The position numbers and the translations under genes are program-made. A stretch of 64,000 bases of DNA. Origin: Ascarosepion bandense. Its lineage: Eukaryota; Mollusca; Cephalopoda; Sepiida; Sepiidae. Positions within the stretch are counted from its first letter, which is position 1; each line of letters starts with the position of its first letter. The notes under the pieces were generated by a model. It saw only the letters and a program-made list of their open reading frames with translations. It was not told the DNA's origin and did not search any database. The stretch is from contig JBBBDQ010000913.1 in assembly GCA_037127315.1 (NCBI GenBank), positions 6,164,001 through 6,228,000 of the forward strand. The letters are read 5' to 3'. This document shows, piece by piece, positions 1 through 12,992 of the stretch.

Positions 1-246
1 TGACTGACTGGGCAGAAGATTATCCCGCAGTAGTTTGCTATTACTTTCTGCGGTAGACTGGTTGCCAGCCAAGGCTATAGAACCCAGTCTGTTCTGTTAT
101 TTAACCCATAACTGGAGGGAAGAGACAGATTAATAACTTTCCCAAGGGTATTTGCGCGTAAGTGAATGCAAAAAATTCAACTGGAATTCGAACTCGGTTC
201 CCCGATTTCTCGTCCTAAGCCGATATCCACTGAACCACAACGCACA
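1..246 (-). mobile_element. SINE family A, cut by the window edge
   Basis: Reverse complement of the family A SINE from its tail (TGACTGACTG at base 1) back to the A-box head at about 220-246. The Lys/Arg-free open frame running through it is not a gene. Confidence 0.85.
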
Positions 247-784
247 TAGATGTCCAGAATAGTAGTTTACTCGAGAGTTATTTTTGTTTTTTTCTTGCCA
301 GCAGTGCAAAGAGCATTCTGCGTCGGTGTTAGATGCTAAAAGTATCAACAATGGGTCCATAGAGCTTGTGATTTAGTTGGATTTGGTCTCCAAGAGATGT
401 TCAATATAGTTCTCAGCATACGAGTTCCATCAAGCGTAGATTGTAAGGTTTTAGTTAATGTCCAGGTAGTGGGACCATACATTTACACCACCTCTATAGT
501 GGTGCGAAAGAATCTCTGCCTGAGATTGTCTGGTACATAAGGGTTCTCGCTTAAATCTATTTTATTCAAGATGGCCCAGGCTTTAGCCAAGCGAATATTC
601 ACAACCCTCTCAGTAGAATTTAACTCACTTCCTAAGTGCGACAGATTTTATTGATTCGCCTGAGATAGTTTGTATATAGCCTTACTGGTTGAAGTTTATG
701 AAGTCATTTTTAGAGGCCTTGAAATAAAGTCCAACATCATTGGCAGCATTTTTCTACAATAGAATTCATTAGCTCCACATTCTT

Positions 785-1215
785 ATTCTTCTATGTGCCC
801 TGCCTCTTCAGGACGTAGGCGATCATGGATCTCCATGTCTCCCTATCCCTTGTGGCTCTTAGTATGTTTGCTCCTGTTACACCTCGCAACCCCCGTTCCG
901 TCATCCACCTGATCAGGCCCTGCAAATATGTTATCCGCTGCCTTCCTCTGTCTCTTTTTCCTTCTATCTGGCCAGTCAGTATCAGGTTCTCCAAGCTCTC
1001 CTTCCTCATTGCATGTCCCAGGAACTTCAGTTGTCTCTTCCTGAAGCTCAGTATTAATTTCCTTTTTGTTGCCATTCTTTCCAACACCTCATCGTTGCTA
1101 GGATGATGTCCACGATATCCGCAGCATCTTTCTGTAGAACCACATTTCCGCTGCTTCAAGTTTTGTTCTTATTTTCGATGATATTGTCCAGCATTCACTC
1201 CATTATTAATATTTA
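785..1215 (-). mobile_element. LINE family A fragment (reverse transcriptase 3' region)
   Basis: The minus-strand translation contains RKRQLKFLGHAMRKESLENL, ILTGQIEGKRDRGRQR and the block ending in RETWRSMIAYVLKRQGT, the C-terminal end of a non-LTR reverse-transcriptase ORF. It has a 5' truncation and a frameshift near 1100-1160. Confidence 0.85.
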
Positions 1216-1351
1216 TTATAGATTCAGTGTATGTCCCATCTCTTCCTGCTTTGGAAAGGTTTATAAAACTGACGAAGGCCTAAAAATCGTTCAGTAAGTA
1301 TTCTGTTATCTTTACAACTTTTATTTATATGAGTGCAAATTGTATAGTGAT

Positions 1352-1480
1352 TTTCTAAGCGTAGCTTAGATGTGGTATAAGGCCGAAGGTATGGGGCACC
1401 CAGTGAGGATCGAACTCATTAATCAGTTGTGATTGATCTAGCGAGACAAGTTTGCTGACCATTACCCCACGCCGAGGTGA
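1352..1480 (-). mobile_element. SINE family B
   Basis: Reverse-strand copy: tail TTTCTAAGCGTAGCTTAGA, then CACCCAGTGAGGATCGAACTC (B box) and CCATTACCCCACGCCGAGG (A-box head). Confidence 0.8.
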
Positions 1481-1560
1481 TCCAAAAATATGGAACGCTT
1501 AAATAAAAATGTCAACCAAACTTATCTTCTCTGTATCGTTCCAACTTTAATATATGTTGC

Positions 1561-1650
1561 TTTTCTAAGCGCTGCTTAGATATGGCACAAGGCCGAAGGT
1601 TGTAATAGGTTCTAGCGAGAATGCTAAACATTACACCACTTTGGGGTGCC
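1561..1650 (-). mobile_element. SINE family B with internal deletion
   Basis: The tail (TTCTAAGCGCTGCTTAGATA) and the head (AACATTACACCACTTTGGGG) are present; the B-box region is deleted. Confidence 0.65.
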
Positions 1651-1664
1651 AAAGAGGAAAGGTC

Positions 1665-1850
1665 ATCAAAACAATCAGTATGAAAATATTTTAGAAAAGT
1701 CAGAGGGAGGCTACATTACGGTGGTGGGAAAGTGACGAAAGCCGATATCTCAGGTCAGGACCAATAACATTGCAAATTCTACTTAGAATTACTATATACA
1801 TAGCAGAAGCCGCAGACCAGATGTAGAAGCAATACACTACTCAGTTTTAA
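1665..1850 (-). mobile_element. LINE family B relic
   Basis: GAAAATATTTTAGAAAAGTC and the GGAGGCTACATTACGGTGG block align with 12820-12900. Confidence 0.5.
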
Positions 1851-2282
1851 TAGGTTTTATCGAAGCTTATTAACCATTGCACCACATCAAGGTGCTCGAG
1901 TATAGATAGTATAATATGAGAGAAAGAAACTGGAATGCTTGTTTGTAGGAGTGTGTTAATGTGTGTTAATGTGGTAGAATTTGTGGGGTGGGATGAAATA
2001 AGCATTCTGCCAACTTTGACAAAAAGCCCGTTTTCGTTGACTGGAACTATGTTGACTTCTGCTTCAATGAAAGAAATTTGACTATCACTCAGCTGCAGGG
2101 GCCTGTGATTGTTTTACGTAAAACTAGTCTAGACTGGGACCAGTAAAGCCTGAATCTATCTGAAATTAACGGGCAAGACAATCTTGCTAACCGTTTGATC
2201 TACGACAAGGCAATCAGATTTAAGATAAATCTTGTTTGTCACAAGGCCATAATAGTGAGGACCGAGTGAATTTGATAACGGA

Positions 2283-2580
2283 ATATTAAGAAAGAAAGAA
2301 AGAAAGAAAGAAATGAATAATTGAATGAAAGAAAGTTATATGAGACAAAAAAGAGTTGAAGAAAAATGATACAAACGAAATGTATTTAAAAGAAAGAAAG
2401 AAAGAAGAAAAAAAGCAAGTTATATGAAAGAGAATAGAAGAAAGATGGTAAAACGGGATATATTTAAAAGAACGAAAGAGCGAAGGAAAGTTATACGAAA
2501 GAAAAAGTTTAAAAAAAGTGTGAAAAATGGAATAGATTTAAAAGAGAGAAAGAAGGAAAAAAGAGACTGCGTGTGTATGT
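2283..2580. repeat. Purine-rich (GAAA)n region
   Basis: Repeated GAAAGAAAGAAA on the plus strand. No gene. Confidence 0.8.
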
Positions 2581-2785
2581 GTCTGTGTGTTTGCTTGCTT
2601 ATGCGTATGTTTTGTTAGTAGTCTTGTATAAGCGTCAGCAAATTTATAAAGACTTATTACACACAGGCTAGCGTAGAGCCACATAAGTGGAACCCCTTTG
2701 CCTTCAAGATGAAATTATTTATTTATGCACTAAGACAGGAGTCCCAATGAATGGAATATGTCCTGTCAAGAAAGAAAGAAGAAAA

Positions 2786-2820
<35 letters not shown>

Positions 2821-3112
2821 AAAAAAAACAGAGGAAGTTCGACGGTGCTCAGAAACGCTCTAACGGAATGTCCGAAATAATCTCGTTACTTTTTAATGAA
2901 TACACCGCCGACAGATTATTTCTCTCGCAAAAAGAATTGACTTTAAAAATGATTCGTTATCAAATTACTTACGTAATAACGTATTCGTTTTCCTCCGGGG
3001 TGTCTTTCTTGCTTCCAGAAAATCTCGCACTTAAATTCAGACTCATCTTTTGTCTCTCGGAGATGCTTTAACAAAGGAAACATCAATGACGCTTTTATCT
3101 TCTCATTTTTAT

Positions 3113-3117
<5 letters not shown>

Positions 3118-3143
<26 letters not shown>

Positions 3144-3145
3144 AC

Positions 3146-3186
<41 letters not shown>

Positions 3187-3329
3187 CACACACACACAAC
3201 ACACACACACACACACACACACAACACATACACTTGATTCCTTGTCTTCAATCAAAAAAATTATTATTTCTTCTCCTAATTTATTTCAATCTTCGTTTCT
3301 CCTCTTCTCTATCTTCCTCTTTTTCTCTT

Positions 3330-3371
<42 letters not shown>
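3118..3371. repeat. (CA)n and (TC)n tracts
   Basis: (CA)n at 3120-3232 with ACAAC interruptions; (TC)n at 3334-3371. Open frames through both are spurious. Confidence 0.95.
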
Positions 3372-3372
<1 letters not shown>

Positions 3373-3374
3373 AT

Positions 3375-3530
3375 TCGTGGTGCAGTGGATATCGGCTCGG
3401 AACGAGAAATCGGGGAGCCGAGTTCGAATTCCATTTGAATTTATTGCATTCATTTACGCGCAAATATCCTTGGGAAAATATTTTTATTCGTCGCTTTTTT
3501 TTTTGTTTCCTCTACAGATACACTCTATCT
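3375..3530 (+). mobile_element. SINE family A, 3'-truncated copy
   Basis: The head (GGTGCAGTGGATATCGGCTC), B box and the CAAATATCCTTGGGAAA segment are present. The copy then stops and runs into T-rich and (TA)n sequence. A (TC)n tract lies directly upstream. Confidence 0.8.
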
Positions 3531-3532
3531 GA

Positions 3533-3570
<38 letters not shown>

Positions 3571-3584
3571 TTAAATATAACAGA

Positions 3585-3805
3585 CAATGAACGCCTATTA
3601 TGTTTAATCATCAGTCGTTCTAAACATCGTATTTTTGGCTTTAATTTCGGGCGAAAATAAAGACAAAAATTGTCCAACATTTGGATATTTTTTATTATGC
3701 TGGTTTTAATCTTTTGGCTTACAGAATTTAAAGCCAAAATACGATGTTTAGAACGGCTCATGATTAAACATAAAAGTCATTCATTATCTATTATATTTAA
3801 CAATA
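3585..3805. mobile_element. Foldback element (family G)
   Basis: CGTTCTAAACATCGTATTTT and AAAATACGATGTTTAGAACG pair, with outer arms TGTTTAATCATCAG and CATGATTAAACATA. Related copies or halves are at 6225-6350, 48590-48765 and 50215-50380. Confidence 0.8.
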
Positions 3806-4231
3806 TGTATTAAGAAAATTATCTGCTGCCTCGATACACTATATGTGTGTGTGTGTGTGTGTGTGTTTCATTGAAAATGACAGACAAGGTTAATACCTTG
3901 GCTAAGTTTTATGTCATCTTTCATGTGATCTTATGATTTATTTCTTTTGAGGACATAAATTGTATAAAAAATTGTCCAAATGTTTTGCTTATCTGAGAGC
4001 TTTCGGCTATACTTTTATCCATTATCAAGAATGGATGTTATTTTACGTGTTGCAGAATGTGTGTAGTGTTATGTATGTTTGTAGAGTAGTATGTATGTTT
4101 TATGTACCGAACACGGTGAGCACGTTCTTAGCGTGTTCAGGTTTGATATTATTGAGTGTTGGGTTTTTCTATTTTATTAATAATACCTCCATTATTTTTA
4201 GTCAATTTTTTAAATGTGGATAATGCCTGGA

Positions 4232-4450
4232 TGTGCGTTGTGGTGCAGTGGATATCGGCTCGGAACGAGAAAACGGGGGAACCGAGTTCAAATTCCAGTT
4301 GAATTCACTGCATTCACTCATGCGCAAATACCCTTGGGAAAGGTATTAATCCGTCTCTTCCCTCCAGTTATGGATTAAATAACAGAACAGATTGGGTTCT
4401 ATAGCCTTGGCTCGCAACCAATCTACCTCAGGAAGCAATGGCAACCTTGA
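4232..4450 (+). mobile_element. SINE family A, tail missing
   Basis: Head through AGGAAGCAATGGCAACC is recognisable; the copy diverges after about 4450 and lacks the GACTGACTG tail. Confidence 0.85.
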
Positions 4451-4624
4451 CATTGAATTGTGTCACTTCACATCCTCCATAGCTTGCTTTAATTTTCCAC
4501 CAACCTAATGAATATTTATGAACATTCTTAAATTTTTAAAAAATTGGAAAAAGTAATACCATTTTTGCTCTTGTATATAAATACTCGTTACAAAATAAAA
4601 TCCTTGTATTTGCCTTGATCTTCT

Positions 4625-5225
4625 TCTATTTCCATTTGTCTTCAGGACGTAGGCGATCATGGCTTTCCACATCTCCCTATCCCTGGTAGCTCTTAGCACG
4701 CTTTCTCTTGTTACCCCATCCAAACCCCATTCTACCATCCACCAGATCAGGCCCTTCAAATATGTTATCCGCTACTTTCCCCTGTCTATTTTTCCCTCTA
4801 TCTGAGTATCAGATTCTCCAAACCTTTCTTCATCACATGTCCCAAGCACAACTGTCTCTTCCTGATGATCACTATTAATTTCCTTTTTGTTTCGCTTTTT
4901 TCTAAAACCTCATTATTGCTCACATCTTTGATCCACGATATTCACAGCATCCTTCTGTAGAACCACATTTCAGTTGCTTCAAGTTTTTTCTTCATCTTTG
5001 ATATTGCCCAGCATTCACTGCCATATTGAAGGACATACCTCATATAGCAATCCAGAACTCTCCTCTTTGTTTCTAGCAAAATTTTCCTGTCTCTTAATAC
5101 TCTGCTCAGCTTCTGGAATGCGCCCTTGGCCATTCCAATTAAGTATCCCCAACCTGCAATTGGCACTTTGGGCTCCTCCGTTTGCTGATGACCATACATT
5201 CGGTTATCTTGTAATTTATTTGTAG
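4625..5225 (-). mobile_element. LINE family A fragment
   Basis: Contains IGMAKGAFQKLSRVLRDRK, ETKRRVLDCYMRYVLQYGSE and the conserved 3' end, broken by several indels near 4790-4930. Confidence 0.85.
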
Positions 5226-5552
5226 TCCTTTCTTTTGACTTTCTTCATCTACCTTTTTTACGCGAATACAGATCAAATATGGATTGGAACCGGCAGCATA
5301 ACTGAATAAAGAACAGATGAGTAACGTTTATCAATTTAACTTACTAAAGCTTCATATTTGGTTCTCAGCCTATTATATATATATATATATATCAGCATGT
5401 GGTGTAGATATAGAAGAATCCAAAAGAGTATCCTGTACATACAGTGGTAGGATAACTCTCTAAGAGAGTTCTAAATATATATGTATATAAATACATATAG
5501 AGCAAATATAAGAAAAATTAATGCAGACACGTTATTTCATGGTGAATCGGAA

Positions 5553-5554
5553 GT

Positions 5555-5608
<54 letters not shown>
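5553..5608. repeat. (GATA)n microsatellite
   Basis: About 14 GATA units next to the foldback at 5610. Confidence 0.9.
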
Positions 5609-5609
5609 C

Positions 5610-5681
5610 AGCTGGTTACGCTAACATGGTTTTGACTTTTGCGAAACCAAAAAGGTCAAAAACATGGTAGCGTAACCAGCT
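5610..5681. mobile_element. Short foldback element (72 bp)
   Basis: AGCTGGTTACGCTAACATGG and the reverse arm CATGGTAGCGTAACCAGCT. It follows (GATA)n directly. Related sequence is at 51090-51325. Confidence 0.75.
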
Positions 5682-6019
5682 AATCTTCCCTACCTAAATA
5701 TCTAAATGCTCTACATGTTGAATTTCCATCTTTGTCCAAACATGTATTGAGCCCTTTCTATTACAACTGTTTACTGGTCTAATTTAATTTAAATCTGACC
5801 TATAACTGTTCAGTATATATATCTATATTCAAAAATAATAGAAGTTTATTCGCCTTATCTCTTGATCTTAACTGATGATGTATGTTGATTATGATTGAAC
5901 TTTCATTTATTTATTGACTATTGTCTTACAAGTTCTCTGTTGAGCACCTTTTTTGAAAACATTGTGTATGCCTTGAAATCTGGTTATTTTTTACTTATTT
6001 TGTTAAGTAAATCTATCTA

Positions 6020-6066
<47 letters not shown>

Positions 6067-6175
6067 CACTTTATTCAAGGCGATAAAGTCATTAAGACTA
6101 AAGGGGGTCTCTGAATGTAAAAGAAATTCAGAAAACGTTATTGAGGACAGAAGACAATAAAAGAAAAGGGTTCAA

Positions 6176-6214
<39 letters not shown>

Positions 6215-6224
6215 TTAGAACCAA

Positions 6225-6334
6225 GTTAATAAACAGATTATCCAGAAGCTGGAGAATTTTTGTCTTTATTTTCACGTGAAATACGATGTTTAGAACGGCT
6301 TATGATTAAACATATAAGAGATATTCATTGTCTC

Positions 6335-6350
<16 letters not shown>
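6225..6350. repeat. Half foldback, family G
   Basis: GAAATACGATGTTTAGAACG and TTATGATTAAACATATAAG, followed by (TA)n and (GT)n. Confidence 0.65.
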
Positions 6351-6394
<44 letters not shown>

Positions 6395-7057
6395 CGCAAT
6401 ACTCGGTATATAATAACTAAATTTTATACTAATAATAAATATGCATTTTGGGCATTACCATTTGCTACATCTCTGAGTTTCATGCAGGTAGCAATCGTCA
6501 AGCACGGATTGGGGGGGTGTTTCATCGAAAATTACTGCCAAGATACTTCTGTTTATCTTTTTTTTATCGTTTTCTTTTGTGCGAGTGAGACATTTTGATT
6601 TTTTACATTGTGTATACAGAAACTGTCCAAATAATTGTCTGTTTAGAACGCTCTCATCCATGAGCTATTTTCAATATTATCTACGAACACAACCATAATT
6701 TACTGGCCATGTCCGGGAATTAAAAGAAGATGTCTACGTATCAGCAATACAACCGACACACATTATTTTCAATAGCATATCCCGTGAGGATGGTGAATAT
6801 TGTGTCTGTCAAAAAAGTTCGTTTGCTTATGAAGTAGAAAATTTACTTTATAATCCGGGCGAACTTTTCGGCCAACCCAGTTGATTGACCAAATGCACAC
6901 AGAATAAACAATCATTTGGACAATTTCTACATACACAACTGATCCAAAAAGTAGTTTCTTGTTCGCAAATAAAACCGACTGTGTCAGTCATTTTAATGAA
7001 AAATGTATTTGAGAGGGATTGTTGCCTAATTACACAACTATACATATTTTTGAGGCT

Positions 7058-7312
7058 GTGCGTTGTGGTGCAGTGGATATCAACTCGGAACGACAATTCG
7101 AAGTGCCGAGTTTTCACTTGTAATCACTTACGCACAGATCCCCTTATGGGTTAAATAATTGGACAGATTGGGTTCTATAACCTTTGCTGGCAACCAGTCT
7201 ACCGCAGAAAGCAATGGTAATATTCGGGTTAATATTCTGCCCAGTCTGTCATGTCTCTTTCGAGATGTGATCGTCCAAAGCGTGTATCACGTATGGCACT
7301 TAACTGACTGAC
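7058..7312 (+). mobile_element. SINE family A
   Basis: Near complete, from GTGCGTTGTGG to CACTTAACTGACTGAC, with a short internal deletion near the middle. Confidence 0.85.
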
Positions 7313-7393
7313 ATATTTTTAATTTATTTGTTTAAATATTATTTTCAATGGATATTCGTATTTGAGTAGAAATTCTTTTTTTATATAATTAAA

Positions 7394-7437
<44 letters not shown>

Positions 7438-7438
<1 letters not shown>

Positions 7439-7565
7439 GGTCTGAATATTCGAGAAATGTTGGGAAAATACGTATCCTCTGGCAGGAATCGAATCTGTGA
7501 CACTTATAGACCTAGGAGAAGCCGCTAATTTATCTGACATGTCTTAACCACTCGACCACAAATGA
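7438..7565 (-). mobile_element. tRNA-Leu/Ser-like SINE or tRNA pseudogene
   Basis: On the minus strand it reads GTGGTCGAGTGGTTAAGAC (A-box-like) and later a B-box-like ATTCGATTCC. Related to the better copy at 49489. It abuts a (TA)n tract. Confidence 0.6.
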
Positions 7566-8270
7566 ATTCGCAGTCAAACAAAGCCGAATTAAGTCATATA
7601 AATACATAAATTCCTGATTTTTCGTAATATTCATATTCACTCTGTTTTCGTATCCCAATAAAAACAAATAGAAACAAAGAGAATTTTATGGAATGTTACG
7701 GAATGTTACGAAATGGAATTAGCTAACATATTTTTAATTTATTTGTTTGAATATAATTTTTCAAGCAAATAAACTAAACATACAATGCATATTAATACAA
7801 TTTAGAGAATTTCAACTTTTAAATGTTTCGCTTACAAACCATTAAAATTTTCTAAATTGTCTTCTGCATTTGCCATATGCTGCCCATTGTTTCGAAACGG
7901 CTGATCTCGTGCAAACTGCAGAGCATTATAATTTCACGCGAGATTTGGGGCTGATAAACTGAATCAAACAATGGTGACTGACTGACTGCAGAGACGACGT
8001 TTCACCGATGTTTCTCTAAGGGTCCGTCATCAATTCCCGTCCCCCTCCCTACTTTGATGCATTGCTGCGAATTTTGATTATTCCAGTTCCGGATAAAAGC
8101 TCTCACTCACTACAAGCCACGGTTTCTTGCTAGCCTTTTATACGAAAATCACTTATGTATACCATTCAATTGTGTTATTTTTTTTTTAATTGAAAGATAT
8201 TTCAAATACTTTTTGACAAGAAAATGTAATGTTTTGGCTTCACAATATTCGATCTAAATAACAAATATCC
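7566..8270. other. Intergenic stretch, nothing recognised
   Basis: AT-rich. Direct duplicates GGAATGTTAC near 7690 and the phrase AATTTATTTGTTTGAATATA, also seen at 7320. No gene. Confidence 0.5.
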
Positions 8271-8279
8271 AAATATGTA

Positions 8280-8314
8280 TTATATGTTTGTGTGTTTGCT
8301 TGTATGTATGTATG

Positions 8315-8345
<31 letters not shown>
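8280..8345. repeat. (TATG)n microsatellite
   Basis: About ten TATG units after TGTTTGTGTGTTTGC. Confidence 0.9.
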
Positions 8346-8502
8346 CATTATTGAAGTATTTTCGATTAAGAAATACGTTTTTCTTTCTTTTTCCGCTATT
8401 TTCTCATCTTTCTTTCTTACACCAATGCCTTTTCTTTTACTTTTCTTCTTCTCTTTGCGTCTCTTTCCATTCTTTTTTAATATTTAATGTACAAATAGTA
8501 CA

Positions 8503-8600
8503 AGTGTGACACAAGGCCAAAAATGGGGATGGGGAAGGCTGGTTTTCATCAGTCTTAAGCTTAAACTTAGCTAACCACAATCACTGACCCTAGCACGCCA
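8503..8600 (-). mobile_element. Degraded SINE family B
   Basis: TGTGACACAAGGCC is kept and the rest is strongly diverged. Confidence 0.4.
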
Positions 8601-8799
8601 CAGTAATCCTTGCACCGAAACGCTACATTCTAACATACCATTATTACTACATCCGCCATAATGCCCCAGAGACTCTATGAAATCCTAGCTAAAAATCTTA
8701 TGTACAAATGTGATATGTCCCGTAAAAGGATATATATCTGATTCGAGGTAGCTAAGCGGTTTCGACAAATGTAACCGGGTAGGAAAATCTAGTACGTAG

Positions 8800-8995
8800 A
8801 CGTAATGGATGGTACTCGTCGTATGCAGTATCCTGAGATGTAGGCGTAGTCAATGGAAGTTGACTAATAGTCGTAGACCTGTAGACCTCTAGACCTATGG
8901 GCGTAGACCTCTAGTCGTAGAACAATAGAGCTCTAGTAGTAGTAGACCTGTAGACCTATGGACTTAGACCTCTTTACGTCCTCGCCTTAGACTGG
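8800..8995. repeat. Degenerate GTAGACCT repeats
   Basis: GTAGACCTCTAGACCTATGG and variants recur many times in about 200 bp. Confidence 0.65.
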
Positions 8996-9070
8996 ATTTA
9001 TGGTTGACAGCAGCCAATCACATTTCTGTGAGGGGGGAACCAAGGTGTATGCATATTCATTACATCAAAA

Positions 9071-9195
9071 TGTTTCTGTGGTGTAATGGATAATGGCTTC
9101 CAGTTTCATTTGGCTTCATTATATTCACTTATGAGCAAATACCCTTAAGAAAGTCATGAGTCCACCACTTCTCCCACCGATGTGCACTAAATCAT
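9071..9195 (+). mobile_element. Degraded SINE family A relic
   Basis: Only TGTGGTGTAATGGATA, the CACTTATGAGCAAATACCCTT block and a trace of the following segment remain. Confidence 0.5.
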
Positions 9196-9589
9196 AATTA
9201 TCTAAAAAAAATATTACAATCAAATATTATTTCTGGTTTTAAATAACATGAGGAGGATTGATAAACCGTAAAAAACAAATCACTCAATAAAATACTGATT
9301 AGCTACACTGGCATGTTTCTTTTTCATTTATTTACGTTCTCTGGAATATAAATGTGTAGAAACTACCGTAACCACAAAGTGAGGGAACAGTTTATATATT
9401 GATTGTAGTATAGAATTGATACCTCACATTAGAATTTCTTGTCTGTTTATTAAATTCTGGATACATATAAATCCGCTTCTTCTCCTCCATCTAAGGGTTA
9501 ATTAGTAAGACTTGTATCACTAAATCATAATTACCACCCCAAAATAATTCTTACACTCTAAAAACAATTTTGTTAGAAACTAAGAAAAG

Positions 9590-9945
9590 ACACTGAACTG
9601 TTACATGATATCTGTTCTCCTATATGGCAATGAATGTTAGAAATTCTCCTCAAAGATAAAAAAAACTTGAAGCAATAAAAATTTGGCTCAATAAAAATTT
9701 GGTTCATGACATCCTGACAATGTCATGAACCGAACATGTGAGCAACGACGAAGCTTTATAGAAAATATGAACAAAATCCTACATAACATCAAAAAGAGAC
9801 GGTTGATATTTCTGTGGTATGTAATGAGGAAAGAAGGCTTGAGAAATCTGATACTCTCAAGAGAGATTGAAGGCAAGAAGGGCTATGATCGCCTACGTCA
9901 TGAAAGGACAAGGCACTTAGAAGAAGAAAAAGTTTATTAGGTATG
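9590..9945 (+). mobile_element. LINE family A, strongly diverged
   Basis: IKKRRLIFLWYVMRKEGLRN and LILSREIEGKKGYDR are recognisable. It ends AGAAGAAGAAAAAG. Confidence 0.7.
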
Positions 9946-10301
9946 AAATCACATCACTTAGCGTCATCCTTAGTTTACGTTCACTTTCGCAGTTCGATTT
10001 TAAAATATTTTAGGGTTTTCTTAAATTTTAAAAAAAAAATTGATAACTTAACGATATTTTCCTTTCACTTTGCTTAGATAATTAAACTAGTACAAGTGGC
10101 AAAATAAAGTCTCTGCATTTACCTTGATAAAGTTCCTCAGAGGCCGAAACGGGTTGGTAAAGAAAAGATTTCCTTTTGTATATATTTACATTGATTTTAG
10201 TTATATTTTATCCTTGTATGATTATTTATAGACACACACACACACACACGCTCATGCACACACATGCATAGACACACGCACACGCACATTCACACACACA
10301 A

Positions 10302-10334
<33 letters not shown>

Positions 10335-10339
<5 letters not shown>

Positions 10340-10510
10340 TATAAATTATAGTCTAGAACATGCACACTTTGTAATAGATAATAATTTGTACATGTTCTAA
10401 ACTGTAATTTATGATAAATATTCGCAAATCTATATTATATATTGAGCCCTGTTTTAAATAAATGTTTTGAACGTTGTCAATTTTTTCCTCGTTCCTTATA
10501 CACTTGGATA
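10335..10510. mobile_element. Short foldback relative
   Basis: ATAAATTATAGTCTAGAACA and TGTTCTAAACTGTAATTTAT pair, followed by ATATTGAGCCCTGTTTTAAA as in the element at 10925. Confidence 0.65.
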
Positions 10511-10869
10511 TATATATATATATTCAAAATAATAACTAAATAGACTCTGCAAGTATTTAAGTTTTAAATTTATACTAAGATAAACCTTAAGAAAAGCCAT
10601 TAACAAACAGAACCTAATTCCGTTACAATCCGGTGCACTAAGGCGTTGGATAAGAGGGGAGAAAAAAAGAAATCCGCGGAATAAGGACAAGACATACGAT
10701 ACTCCGCAGTAAAGAAAAAAAAAAACCAAACGGAACCAACCACAAAAAAAAAAGAAAGAAAAAGTGCCCGATACAAAGTACAAACGAAATGCAAAAGTAG
10801 AGCAAAGACACACAAAGAACCTCAAGCTAGCCAAAACCTACCGCGGTTTCACACTACGGCTCGTCAGCC

Positions 10870-10924
<55 letters not shown>

Positions 10925-10934
<10 letters not shown>

Positions 10935-11345
10935 GTTTTAGAACATGTACATTATTTGTTAATATATGTCCTCGACAAACATATGTTTGTTTCAACGTTG
11001 GGTGCCCAACGTTTCTTCGGAAAGTAAAAGCAAAACTGAATTCGTCTGCTCCCTATATTTGGTTCATTGATTGTTGTTGTGGGAGGTTGGTTGGGATTAT
11101 TGATAATGAAGGGAATGTGTCTTCTGTTGTCTGTTAGAGTTTTGAATAGCCTGGGAGCAGACGAATTCAGTTTTGCTTTTACCTCCCTAAGAAACGTTGG
11201 GCACCCAACGTTGAAACAAACATATGATAGTCGAGGACATATATTAAAAAATAATGTACATGTTCTAAAACATAATTTATAACAAATATTCACAGCTCTA
11301 TACATCATATATCGAGCACTGTTTTAAATTAATATTTTGGACGGA
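10925..11345. mobile_element. Foldback element, arms about 120 bp
   Basis: The left arm (TTTTAGAACATGTACATTAT, GTTTCAACGTTGGGTGCCCA, GAATTCGTCTGCTCCC to about 11063) is repeated in reverse at 11155-11277 around a loop of roughly 95 bp. Flanked by (TA)n. A shorter relative lies at 10335-10510. Confidence 0.85.
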
Positions 11346-11371
11346 AAAAATTTCTTCGTTCTGTACCCACT

Positions 11372-11436
<65 letters not shown>

Positions 11437-11940
11437 TAACTTCGTAAATTGAAGATTTTAAAACATTATGATATTTTTCACCCAATTTACTTCCGTACAA
11501 AATCTCTACATTTACTTTGATAATGTTCTTCAGTGGACGAAACGCGTAGGTAAAGAAAAGATTTCCTTTTTGCCTTTATTCATAATGTCTTTTTACAAGT
11601 ATATTTAGATTATATCTGAATTTACATTCAAATGTAGAAAAGTTGCAAAAGTATCTATACAGTAAGTAGAAAACTAGTATTACCAGTATCATAGCAGTGC
11701 TTTTAAGATTCATTTAATACTAGAATTCATTTCATTCATTAAAACCTTTTTTTTACTTTCATAATTTCTATTATAATACATTTATTATTTATTTTTTATT
11801 ACTTAACAAAAAAAAATATATATGTTTTACAGGTAAAGAGGAGTGTGTGAATGGCATGAGAAAACAGTTTGAAATTTAAGTGAATTGATATGTTTGTATA
11901 ATCAATATAATACGTCTTGTGCTTCATTGCTTTGTACCTA

Positions 11941-12002
<62 letters not shown>

Positions 12003-12003
<1 letters not shown>

Positions 12004-12185
12004 TCCTTCCAGTTATGGGTTAAATAACAGGACAGATTGGGTTCTATAGCCTTGGCTGGCAACCAGTCTACCGCAGAAAGTAATGGCAACCTACTGCGGG
12101 ATAATCATCTTCCCAGTCAATCATATCTCTCTTAAGACATGATCGCCCAAGTGTTTATCACGTATGGCACTTAACTGACTGACTG
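12003..12185 (+). mobile_element. SINE family A, 5'-truncated
   Basis: Starts mid-element (CCTTCCAGTTATGGGTTAAA) directly after a long (TA)n tract and runs to the full GACTGACTG tail, which is followed by more (TA)n. Confidence 0.85.
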
Positions 12186-12534
12186 TTATATATATATATA
12201 TATAATTCCAGTTGAAGAGGATTCAAGGTTTTACTATTTTGAGTGCCCCGGCATTTATTTTATTATGAACAGTGCTCAATATAATAAATAATATAGAGCT
12301 TAATATAATTATATAGTTATGATTTAATTGTACATTGCAACACGGAAATTTCTATGTTTCGAGATAGATTCTCATCATCAGGCAATGTTTGATGTTGGTT
12401 TTGCAGATTATTTACATTTAAATAACAAAAACCTATATATATATATCATTGCAAAATTAAGTATACAGTATTATAACAGTATTACAATAGTCATTCTAGA
12501 ATTCATTTTTTCTAGAATTTCTATTATTTTTTCT

Positions 12535-12925
12535 GACACTAGTGCGCAGGGGGTTACAGTAAGAGAAAAGACTGAGTACAGAGGGAGTTAAGGAAAGGAT
12601 AAAAAATGAACGGGATTCAAGAATATAGAAGATGGCAACTGACGTTGCATTTAAATTTAAAGGAGTTCCACAGGAGGGAAGTGCGAGGAAAGAGATTCTT
12701 GGAGTAGAAATGGCGGTTTCAGTATCTTGACGGTAAAAGTGTAAGATTTTGATGCCAATCTATTAACGCGCTTAAATTCATGAGGTCGAGGCATCAGGGT
12801 AAAAAGCCTGTCAGAGCAATTGTCATGAAAACATTTGTAGAAAAGACAGATGGAAGCCACGTTACATTAGTGAGAAAGTGACTAAAGGGCGAGATGCCAA
12901 GTCAGAATTGATTACTGTTGTGGAT
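12535..12925 (-). mobile_element. LINE family B, diverged
   Basis: MASICLFYKCFHDNCSDRLF and RPHEFKRVNRLASKSYTF on the minus strand. The tail region CGCAGGGGGTTACAG is at 12546. Confidence 0.75.
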
Positions 12926-12992
12926 CTTCATCGTCAATTTGTTGTGTAGCTGCGGCGAAACTTCGCCGCAAAGTCTAGTGACCGGTTAGTGT